From positions 1 to 64,000 of the forward strand of contig JAIUNI010000009.1 in assembly GCA_020161935.1 (NCBI GenBank): a stretch of 64,000 nucleotides of DNA, in the 5' to 3' direction. Every line of letters starts with the position of its first letter. Position 1 is the first letter of the stretch. Origin of the DNA: Chloroflexota bacterium. Its GTDB lineage: Bacteria > Chloroflexota > Anaerolineae > Aggregatilineales > Phototrophicaceae. A program made the position numbers and the translations under genes. A model generated the notes under the pieces. That model made no database searches, had not been told where the DNA came from, and saw nothing but the letters and a program-made list of their open reading frames with translations. Positions 42,337 through 50,400 of the stretch are shown here, one piece after another.

Positions 42337-44514
42337 ATGAACCAGAACATCACGCAGCAGATTCAGGTCGTGCAGCGCTCGGAAATTGGCCTCAAGCGAA
42401 ATGTCAACCAAGACTCGATTGGTGTCCGCCTGCCGCAGCCGGGGCAGTCCAGCGCCCATGCGTTGTTTATCGTGGCGGATGGGGTCGGTGGGAACCTGCC
42501 TAAAGGCGAGGTTGCCAGCCGTACCGCCGTTGAGTCGATGCTGGCGCACTATTACGCCGAGTCGGACGAGGGGGACATGCTCATCCGCGTGGGCGACGCG
42601 CTGCAAGACACGAATCATTCCGTGCGGCAGAAGGCCACCAGCGAAGGGGTCGATAATATCGGCACGACCATCGTTGGCTTCTCACTCGCGCCGGATGGCG
42701 AGGCGATTGGTTTCAACGTCGGTGACAGCCGTTTGTACCGCATTCGTGGCGGTGAGATCGAGCGCATCTCCGAAGATCAGGTCAGTTTGCCGGAGCCGGG
42801 TGTCCTCAAAGACGAGTTCAAACCGCGCCGCGTGACCAAAATTTCGTCGTACGTCGGGCAGCCCAACATGCTCGAACCGAACTTCTACCGCCTCCGCACG
42901 CAGGTGGGTGACACTTATCTGCTGTGTTCAGATGGTGTGTGGTCGAAAATCCCCGATGAAGAACTGTTAGATGTCATCGACCGCCAGCCCTTAGAGCAAG
43001 CCTCCGAACGCCTCGTGAAGCTCGTCTATGAACGCAACGCGCCGGATAACCTGAGCCTGGTGTTGGTGCGCTTAGGCCCGCCCAAAGGCCCCGCAGCCGT
43101 TGGCGAACCGATTGGCGAGATGCCCACCGCAATTTTGACCCCCACCGACCGGGGTGAAAAAGGTGGCAGTAAGGTTGTTCCTATTCTCATCGGTGTCGGG
43201 GTTGTGGTGGCTGCGGCGATTGGTGGCATCGGCTTGCTGTCGCAGCAGAGTAATAGTTCAGCAACGCCTACCGCACTTGTTACTACTCAGGTCATCACGC
43301 AAATGGGATTAATCACCGCGACGGCTGAAGAAACCGAGTCGCCAACCTCAACCGTGACTGATGAGCCAGAGGAAACTGCCGCACCGGAAAGCACGGTTGT
43401 CGTCGCTGTGGTCGCAACCGGGACACCTGCAAAAACAGCGACACCGCGCCCCAGTGCCACGCCAACTGAAGCCCCAAGCAGCACACCCGTGCCGCCGACC
43501 AACACAGCCGAGGCGACCGCCACGCTGAAACCCAGCGCGACCGCGACCCGCACACCGACCGAAGCGCCGACTGACGAACCGACGAGTGAACCCACCGCAG
43601 CCGCGCTCGTTGTCCCGACGGAAACCGCCGCCCCAACGAAAGCACCAACCAAAGCGCCGAGTGCGACACCCTCGCCCACGGATAAGCCAACCGCCGAACC
43701 GACAGCGACCGCCAGCGTTACTCCGCTGCCAACGCGGACGCTGATGCCGACAACCACACTCAACCCGACGTTGATTACCTACACGCCGTCGCCGTCACCC
43801 ACGCCCAGCGAGACCTTTACGCCGACGATGACCAACACCAAAACGGCGACCGCAACATTCACCCCTTCCGCGACATTAAGTAATCAGCAGGTGGAATCAA
43901 CCGGTACCGCCTTCGCCCGGATTACCCCATCACCCACGCCGACGCTTTTTGCGCCGCAGGTGGATGAGGTCATCACCCTGTCACAAGCGGTGATGTTCTA
44001 TCCGTCCAGAAATGGAGCCAGTTTCACCTTACCGGACAGCGGCGGAATTGAACTGCCGCCGGATACGACAGTCAGAGTTGTGAGCAATCTAGCGCAACCG
44101 ATTGACAGCCTGATTTACTCGTATGTGATTGTCGAAGGTGAAACCGAGCAGCAGGGGTGGGCGGCGCTCGCCCCAGCGATGCAAGCTACGATGGTGGCAC
44201 ATTTGCCGGCGGGGGTCATCATCCGCCGTGGGCCGGGGCAAGGTTATGAACGTGTCGGAGTAGGATTAAAGGACGGCGAACGTGCGCTCATTCTAGGCAA
44301 AGTTACTTACAAAGGGCAGCTCTGGTATTACGTCGATCCTGAAAACCCACAGTCCCAAGCGGGATGGGTGTATTCCGGCGTGCGCGACCTTGAACTGCTG
44401 GGCAGCGTAGAGGCGGTTCCGATCCGCAATACGTTCCCCGTCGAGCCAACGCCGCTGCCCACGCCAACGGTGGATGTGATCGTCACTATCGAGACACCCA
44501 CAGCCACCCCATAA
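42337..44514 (+). CDS. Membrane-bound PP2C-family Ser/Thr phosphatase with outer SH3-like domain
   Basis: About 725 residues (ATG at 42337; GTG at 42328 possible). The cytoplasmic N-terminal PP2C domain (about 10-245) has the metal-binding and core motifs RNVNQDS, FIVADGVGG, NIGTTIVG, NVGDSRLYRI, LLCSDGVWS and APDNLSLVLV. A membrane helix (about 280-300, VVPILIGVGVVVAAAIGGIGLL) is followed by a Pro/Thr linker of about 240 residues and an outer C-terminal domain with MVAHLPAGVIIRRGPGQGYERVGVGLKDGERALILGK, a bacterial SH3-like pattern that may bind wall material. In this locus it would remove phosphates placed by the kinase encoded at 52907-55180. The gene is followed by a palindromic terminator. 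Confidence 0.87.
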   Translation: MNQNITQQIQVVQRSEIGLKRNVNQDSIGVRLPQPGQSSAHALFIVADGVGGNLPKGEVASRTAVESMLAHYYAESDEGDMLIRVGDALQDTNHSVRQKATSEGVDNIGTTIVGFSLAPDGEAIGFNVGDSRLYRIRGGEIERISEDQVSLPEPGVLKDEFKPRRVTKISSYVGQPNMLEPNFYRLRTQVGDTYLLCSDGVWSKIPDEELLDVIDRQPLEQASERLVKLVYERNAPDNLSLVLVRLGPPKGPAAVGEPIGEMPTAILTPTDRGEKGGSKVVPILIGVGVVVAAAIGGIGLLSQQSNSSATPTALVTTQVITQMGLITATAEETESPTSTVTDEPEETAAPESTVVVAVVATGTPAKTATPRPSATPTEAPSSTPVPPTNTAEATATLKPSATATRTPTEAPTDEPTSEPTAAALVVPTETAAPTKAPTKAPSATPSPTDKPTAEPTATASVTPLPTRTLMPTTTLNPTLITYTPSPSPTPSETFTPTMTNTKTATATFTPSATLSNQQVESTGTAFARITPSPTPTLFAPQVDEVITLSQAVMFYPSRNGASFTLPDSGGIELPPDTTVRVVSNLAQPIDSLIYSYVIVEGETEQQGWAALAPAMQATMVAHLPAGVIIRRGPGQGYERVGVGLKDGERALILGKVTYKGQLWYYVDPENPQSQAGWVYSGVRDLELLGSVEAVPIRNTFPVEPTPLPTPTVDVIVTIETPTATP

Positions 44515-44541
44515 AGGTGCTGTGAAAAGGGGTTGTTTGAT

Positions 44542-44572
44542 ACCGTTTGAAGCATGCTTCAAACGGTCTTTT
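44542..44572 (+). terminator. Terminator after the phosphatase gene
   Basis: A perfect 26-nt palindrome (arms ACCGTTTGAAG / CTTCAAACGGT, 44542-44567, loop CATG) is followed by CTTTTGG. It separates the VWA-FHA/phosphatase pair from the WXG100 genes. Confidence 0.7.
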
Positions 44573-44657
44573 GGGGTGTGTGAAAATAGGCAAAATAAGA
44601 GATTTTCTCCCGTATCCGACCTTTGTACTAGCTTTGTAAAGATCACGCTTGCCCTGC

Positions 44658-44687
44658 TTGACAAATACTTTTTTTCAATCTTAGAAT
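44658..44687 (+). promoter_or_regulatory. Sigma70-type promoter of the WXG100 operon
   Basis: TTGACA (44658-44663), an 18-nt spacer, and TAGAAT (44682-44687), 38 nt before the first WXG100-type start codon. With the terminator upstream it gives the four small genes their own transcription start. Confidence 0.65.
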
Positions 44688-44725
44688 GAAATGAAGTGTC
44701 ACCTAGTACACAAAGGGAAATAACA

Positions 44726-45031
44726 ATGAGCGATACCGTTTCGATTGATTATCAAGGTATGCAGAAAGTCTCGCAGTCCTTCAGCCACGAGGCTGCCCGT
44801 GTCAAGAAAGTCTTGAATGACATCAACGGTCAATTGGCTATTTTAAAGAAGGGTGGTTGGCTTGCGGATGCGGCGAACATCTTCTACCGCGAGATGGACA
44901 ACGACATTTGCCCGCGTATCAGTCGGTTGCATCATGCGCTCGAAGTTTCTGCCCAAAAGAGTGGTGCCGATATTCCCCAAACCTTCAAGAACTCCACCGA
45001 CGAAGCCTGTAACTGTTTACCCAATTCATGA
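44726..45031 (+). CDS. WXG100-type small helical protein 1
   Basis: 101 residues from the ATG at 44726 (AAAGGG upstream). Two helices (about 8-40 and 55-85) are joined by LKKGGWLADAANIFYREM, where the Trp sits in the hairpin turn as in ESAT-6/WXG100 proteins, with Ala in place of the Gly of W-x-G. No signal peptide, consistent with secretion through a type VII motor. The C-terminus has two Cys (EACNCLPNS), unusual for the family. It is the first of four genes of similar size between a promoter and a terminator. Role: secreted substrate, partner or structural component; which one is unknown. Confidence 0.75.
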   Translation: MSDTVSIDYQGMQKVSQSFSHEAARVKKVLNDINGQLAILKKGGWLADAANIFYREMDNDICPRISRLHHALEVSAQKSGADIPQTFKNSTDEACNCLPNS

Positions 45032-45054
45032 GCTTATAACAAGGAGTCGTCATC

Positions 45055-45339
45055 GTGACAGCAAGAGTTCAGTTTAAAGAAAATGAAATGCGTGAGGCGA
45101 TTGCCCACCTGCGCCGTTCCGCCAAAGAACTGCGCGAATGTGCGAAGCAAATGGGTGGGGTAGCCAATATGATTCAGCAGGGGGCGCTGGTGGGTGATGG
45201 TGGAACCCAGTTCCAGACCATCATCAAGAGTTCACTCAACTCGAAGATCGAGGATCTTGCCCAAAAGTTGGAAGAAAAAGCCCGTTTCGCCGAGGTCGAG
45301 CTTGAGCAGTTGCTCAAGGCTGCCAGCCAACTGCGTTAA
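45055..45339 (+). CDS. WXG100-like small helical protein 2
   Basis: 94 residues, GTG start with AAGGAG at good spacing. Helix-turn-helix hairpin: VQFKENEMREAIAHLRRSAKELRECAKQMGGVANMI, turn QQGALVGDGGTQFQ, then IIKSSLNSKIEDLAQKLEEKARFAEVELEQLLKAA. The Trp is missing but the Gly-rich turn and helix lengths match the family, as in several WXG100 relatives that pair with a W-x-G protein. Placed 23 nt after the first gene. A heterodimer with one of its neighbours is plausible but not shown. Confidence 0.7.
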   Translation: MTARVQFKENEMREAIAHLRRSAKELRECAKQMGGVANMIQQGALVGDGGTQFQTIIKSSLNSKIEDLAQKLEEKARFAEVELEQLLKAASQLR

Positions 45340-45368
45340 CGCCCGCGTGTGCATAAAGGAAAACCAAA

Positions 45369-45704
45369 ATGGGATTATTAGACGGTATTCTTAAACTTGT
45401 CAAGAAAGTCGTGGACAGCGTACTTTCTGAAATTACCAAGCAAATCAACCGGGTACAGAATGAAGTCCTGCAAGAGATGACCAAGATGGTCACGGTCGGT
45501 TTCGACGACATCTGGCGTGGTGAAGACGCTGACCAATTCAAAGAGAAGGTTTTGAAAATGGCAGTACCGCAGGCCGAAAGCATCGTCGGCATTTGCAGCA
45601 GCACCTTTAGCGGCATTAACCAAGCGATGAATATCATCCAAAACGCTGACAAAAAGGTCAACAGTATCGTCAGCGATCTTGCCAGCGAATACGCCAAGAT
45701 ATAG
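45369..45704 (+). CDS. WXG100-type small helical protein 3 with canonical W-x-G
   Basis: 111 residues, AAAGGA upstream. Two long helices surround the turn GFDDIWRGEDADQFKEKV (about 50-67): Trp-Arg-Gly is a full W-x-G motif, followed by the usual A/D-x-x-F. The first helix is strongly amphipathic (DGILKLVKKVVDSVLSEITKQI). No signal peptide and one cysteine. Among the four paralogues this is the clearest family member, and it lies 29 nt after the previous gene. Confidence 0.78.
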   Translation: MGLLDGILKLVKKVVDSVLSEITKQINRVQNEVLQEMTKMVTVGFDDIWRGEDADQFKEKVLKMAVPQAESIVGICSSTFSGINQAMNIIQNADKKVNSIVSDLASEYAKI

Positions 45705-45729
45705 TCATCCGCAAAGGAATTAAACCACA

Positions 45730-46011
45730 ATGGCAAACCAACGTCATATGGAGCCTGCCAAAGTGCGGGCGATGGGCAACAGCTTCAAACAAGTATCGAG
45801 CGTTCTTAAAGCGGTGAGTACCGTCCTTGAAATTCAAATGAATATCCTCAAGACGACGGCGTTCATCGGTCTGTTCGGGGGTCTCGCGGTCGAGCGTTAT
45901 TTGGCGATCATCAAGCCGCGCGTGGATCAACTCGCCAAGATGACAGCTCAACTGGCGGATGACGCGATTCTCTCAGCAGCAGACTGGGAAAAAGCCCAAC
46001 GCGGCGGCTAA
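45730..46011 (+). CDS. WXG100-like small helical protein 4
   Basis: 93 residues, AAAGGA upstream. Helix MEPAKVRAMGNSFKQVSSVLKAVSTVLEIQMNIL is followed by a Gly-rich hydrophobic turn (TTAFIGLFGGLAVERYLAII) and helix KPRVDQLAKMTAQLADDAILSAADWEKAQRGG. It lacks W-x-G at the turn; one Trp occurs near the C-terminus. The size, helical hairpin and position as last of four genes argue for membership. The hydrophobic turn might contact membrane. A strong terminator follows. Confidence 0.68.
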   Translation: MANQRHMEPAKVRAMGNSFKQVSSVLKAVSTVLEIQMNILKTTAFIGLFGGLAVERYLAIIKPRVDQLAKMTAQLADDAILSAADWEKAQRGG

Positions 46012-46043
46012 CCAGCGCACACCCATACACGACCCGTAAAAAT

Positions 46044-46070
46044 GCCCGCATCACGCGGGCGTTTTATTTT
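46044..46070 (+). terminator. Terminator of the WXG100 operon
   Basis: GCCCGC-ATCAC-GCGGGC (46044-46060) followed by GTTTTATTTTA. It also separates the operon from the convergent pseudokinase gene. Confidence 0.8.
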
Positions 46071-46106
46071 ATGGGTTTGGATTTCGTTTGAAATCTGCCG
46101 AAATGT

Positions 46107-47270
46107 TTAGCGCGTCAGAGCGCTGATGAGGATGCTGACCACGAACAGCACCAATAGGCCAATCATAGTATAAATGGCGACCTTCTTCACGTCACGGAAG
46201 AACACGTCCATATCAAAACGCCGTTTGTTCATCACCTCGCCATACAGGTTCAGCAGTGCTTGGCGGAACTCGGCGACGTTGGTATAGCGTTTGGGGTGGT
46301 CGTGGCGCACGGCCCGCTGCACGATGTCCAGCAAACCATCTACCCCTTCGCTGCTGCTGCGTCCGCCTTTGCGCCCACGTCGCGGCGTAACGGGCAGATC
46401 CGCGCGGCGCAGCACCGGGCTAACCTGCTTGATTTCCTCGTAGATGTCCTCGGTGCGGCGCAGGGTATACGGATACGCTGGTTTACCCGCCAGCATCTCG
46501 TACAAGATCAAACCGAGCGAGTACACATCGGCGCTGGTTGAGAGCGTCCCGCCGTGGATCAGTTCACTGGGGGTATAGGCCGCCAACAGGTGTTGTTGCA
46601 GGGCTTGGGCCTCCGTCGCCGGGAGCTGCTTGCCATTCGGGAACAGCAGTCCCATATCCAGCAGGACAGGCTGCGGCACACCGGCGTTGTTGCGGCGTAC
46701 CATGACGACATCCGGGTTGATATTCAGGTGCAGCCGTTCAGTGATCTTCTCGATTCGGATGATGGCCTCGGAGAGCGTGAGCATGAACCAGCCCACATCC
46801 TCGTGCCACGGCTGTGGGTTATCGAGCAGCGAGTCGGTCAGAAATTCACCGTCGACATAATCCATCAGGAAGAAGTAACGGGTTTGCTCGCCGTAGGTGG
46901 CGATGCCATAGGCATCCTGCCCATTGACCGCGCCGTGCGGCTGCCACTTGGGCAGCGCTGAATGCTCGTCACGGGTCGCCATCGTTACGGTGCGTAACGC
47001 CTCGGCTTCGTTGCGGAGGTAGGCTTCGTTCTCCGTACCGGGGTTGGCGACTTTCATAATCAGCACTTGGCGTTCATCAACCACACCGCGTTCGACCTTA
47101 TAGATCGTCGCGCTGCGAAGGACACGCATGAGTTCCAGAATTTTAAGGTTGCCGAGATAATCCCCGTATTTGAACAACAGGGGCAGCGAACCGGCGGGGC
47201 AGTCGACTTCCTGACACCACAAATTGCCATCGGGTGAGGTCAATCGACAGTGGCTGCAAATATGACGCAT
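46107..47270 (-). CDS. Zinc-ribbon membrane pseudokinase, possible EssB/YukC counterpart
   Basis: 387 residues. A four-Cys zinc-ribbon-like start (Cys5, 8, 19, 24: CSHC..CQEVDC) precedes a protein-kinase fold (about 38-345). Lys73 of strand 3 (VLIMKVANP) is present, but the catalytic loop is HLNINPDVV (181-189) where HRDxKPxN is expected, so the catalytic Asp and metal-binding Asn are lost; the DFG site reads DMG (205-207). The C-lobe has SADVYSLGLILYEMLAGKPAY. One C-terminal helix (about 362-384) ends with only two residues after it, so nearly all is cytoplasmic. Type VIIb EssB/YukC is also a membrane pseudokinase contacting the EssC motor; this gene is divergent from the EccC-like gene. Homology to EssB is inferred from architecture, not sequence identity. 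Confidence 0.75.
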   Translation of the reverse strand: MRHICSHCRLTSPDGNLWCQEVDCPAGSLPLLFKYGDYLGNLKILELMRVLRSATIYKVERGVVDERQVLIMKVANPGTENEAYLRNEAEALRTVTMATRDEHSALPKWQPHGAVNGQDAYGIATYGEQTRYFFLMDYVDGEFLTDSLLDNPQPWHEDVGWFMLTLSEAIIRIEKITERLHLNINPDVVMVRRNNAGVPQPVLLDMGLLFPNGKQLPATEAQALQQHLLAAYTPSELIHGGTLSTSADVYSLGLILYEMLAGKPAYPYTLRRTEDIYEEIKQVSPVLRRADLPVTPRRGRKGGRSSSEGVDGLLDIVQRAVRHDHPKRYTNVAEFRQALLNLYGEVMNKRRFDMDVFFRDVKKVAIYTMIGLLVLFVVSILISALTR

Positions 47271-47298
47271 AACTGATCCTCATACACCGAAAGGTCAT

Positions 47299-47327
47299 TT
47301 GACACGCTTTTTTAATTATGCCACAAT
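47299..47327 (+). promoter_or_regulatory. Likely promoter of the EccC-like operon
   Basis: TTGACA (47299-47304) and CACAAT (47322-47327) with a 17-nt spacer, about 92 nt before the EccC-like start, in the divergent gap with the pseudokinase gene. Confidence 0.5.
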
Positions 47328-47419
47328 GAACTTTAACTAGGCAACTTGACCGAGCTAAACCCACTATAAAAGCATAGCCATCTCGTGTTGTTTTGAACTG
47401 TGGCTGAAGGGGAAACGCC

Positions 47420-50400
47420 ATGCCAAATTCACCCCATTATGTAGACCGTCCCCCGCGCATCCAACCTGAACTTCCCCAAGGTGTCGTTGATATACCACCA
47501 CCCCCTAAGGAAGACGATAACGCACAGCCGATCTGGCAGTCGCTGGTTCCGATCATCACCATCATCGGTTACTTATTAGTGAGTACCTCAGGGCAAGGCA
47601 GCAACTTGGCTTTTATGCTTCCGATGGCGCTCACGGTCGTTCTCTCAACCGGCATTCAGCTCTATACCGGCCTGACGACGATTGCCCGCCGTCGCGAAAA
47701 GCGCGAGTCCTACGCGCGGCGCTTGGTGGAGATGCGGCGCGAAATGGTCGCCAGCCATATCCGCCAGCGTACCTTCTACGAATATAACTACCCCGAACCG
47801 AATGTCGTCCTCAACATGAAGGGCGATAGTCAGGATAACCGGGGTGGTGCGCGTCTCTGGGAACGCCGCAGCGGTGAGACCGATTTCGCCGTCACCCGCT
47901 TGGGTAAAGGTGTGCGCCCCACGACCGTCGAGTATAAGATCGGGCAGCGCAGCGAGAACGACGAAAATCCGCAGCGTGCCGATGCCGAGCGTTTGGCTGC
48001 CGACTCGCACTTTGTTTCCGACGTGCCGATCACCATTCGCCTCTACCAACCGGCACGCGAACGTGAAGAAAAGAAGGGCAAGGAAGCGGTTAATGCCGAG
48101 AAGGGCGGTATTAAAGCACCGAAAGAAGTGGTGCGCCATACCCTCGGTATCGCTGGTGACCCCAAAGATACTTACGAATTTATTTATAGCCTTTTAAGTC
48201 ATTACGCCGCTTTCCATTCGCCGTCTGACCTGCAAATGTCGGTCGTGGGGATGAAAGCCACCGCCAGCAATTGGGGTTGGATGTACAGCCTGCCGCACAG
48301 CCAGATTAATCCGGCGAAGGGGCAGTACCGCCTCTATTTTGAGGACTGCGAACGTATTATCGCGCCGGTGGACGGCACGATTACCGAGATTTTAGTGCCG
48401 ATTGGTCGCACGTTTGATGCGGGAACGGTGGTTGCCCGTATGCGTGCCGACTCAGATGGGCGGACGGTGGATGTCGTCAGTCCGGTGGCGGGGCGCGTGC
48501 AGGAATTCGGGCGTGTATTGGTCGAATCCGGTGGCAACCCGCCGTTGATCGACATTAACCAGCACGTCGAACGCGGCACGATGCTCATGCGCCTAGAAGA
48601 TTTTAGCCTGACCGCGCAGCAGGTTGACGAAGAAGTTGACCCGCGTAAAGACCTCCAGCGGACGTTCGGCAAGAACCGTAAGCGTGAGGTTGCGGGTGTG
48701 CCGCGCTTCTGGAAGGAAAAAGTGTGGGTCGAGCTTGACCGCCGCGCCCGCCGTTTGCGCGATAAGGACGAGAACGACCGCACCGAAATCACCCTGCCGT
48801 TCATGCTGACGATTGTGGATATGCTGGCGGCACGGCCTGAACTCAGTGACGACAAAAACCCGCTCAAGCAGTCGTGGTTGGACGACCTCGAAAGTGAAGC
48901 CGCGAACTCGCTGCTTATCGGGCAGGGGATGGACTTGGGCGGCGCGATTATTTTCCTCGTGCCGCAGCGCAGTAAAATCCCCAGCGGCTGCCAGAGCGTG
49001 ATCGAACTCAAGCGTGACGCGGGTGGACAGTTGAAGTTCCTGTACGCCGAAGTCGGCGTGAACAGCACCCGCTACGTCGGCGACGCGGATACCGTCGTGG
49101 ATATGGCGAAGCTCAAGCAGTTTACCAAGGCGCTGGCTGAGTGGGAAGTACGCCGCAGCTATGGGGCGGATATGCCGCGTGCCGTTGGTTTGCTGCCCCT
49201 GTACGACACCACCACCATCACTGGCCTGACGATCCCCGAACGCTGGCGCGAAAGCACCGACCCCAAACGCGCCGAGTGGCCGAAGATGCCGCTGGGTATG
49301 CTGGCGGGGCAGGAACCGCGTTACCTGCACTTCTTCGCGGATGCCGACGGTGTTCACGGCATGATCGCCGGTAGTACGGGTTCCGGTAAATCCGAACTCC
49401 TGATGACCATGATCTTGAGCCTCGCCATCAAGTACGACCCGACGATGGTCAACTTCGTGCTGGTCGACTTCAAGGGTGGTGCGGCCTTCGAGCCGTTCAA
49501 AGAACTGCCGCACGTGGTCGATTTTGTGACCAACCTGCGCGGGAACGCGGTGGCGCGTATGTTCGCGGCCATCATCGCCGAACTCAACCGCCGCCAGCAG
49601 GTCAATCAAGACACCGACATGAAGGACATCGTGCGTTACAAACGCGCCGGTTTGCACCTTCAGCGGCAGGATAATTACCCGCACCTGTTCATCATCATCG
49701 ACGAGTTCGCGGAAATGATCTCCAACAACGCCGAGTATAAAGCGCAGTTGGACAGCATCACCCGCCTCGGTCGTGCGCTCGGTGTATCGCTCATTCTGGC
49801 GGCGCAGCGCCCCACAGGCGTAACGGATCAGATGCGCGCAAACATCAAGTTCCGCATCGCCCTGCGCGTTGAAACCCGCGACGAAAGCTCCGAACTCTTG
49901 CGCCTGCCGGACGCGGCCTATCTGCCCAGTATTCCGGGGCGTGGTTATCTACAGGTCGGCAGCGAAAGCCTCGAAAATATTCAGGTCGGCTATACGGGTG
50001 AAACCTACCTGCGTGACGACTACGACCCGCTGGAACGCTACGAGAACCGCGCTATCATCTGGGAAGCCGACCTCGGCAAAGAGGAAGACGAGCCGACCTA
50101 CGATGTGATGGTGCGGCGTATGGCACGTTGGGCGACCGAACGCTACGGTGAAAACCCACCGTGGCGCAAGCCGTGGCCTGACCCGCTGCCCACCTATCTC
50201 TCGCTCGACCAACCCGCCGGTATCGAGGTCGATTACCTGCGTGACGAAGATCAGGATTATATCCGCGCCGAACTGCTGCCGGATCAACCCTTTGTCCTCA
50301 CGCCGTCCATCCCGCAGTGGTTGAATGGCGACATCGAGAAGTGGAAGCCGGTCGATTGGGAAAACCGCGCCATGCGGGCTGTCGTCGGCTTGATCGACGA

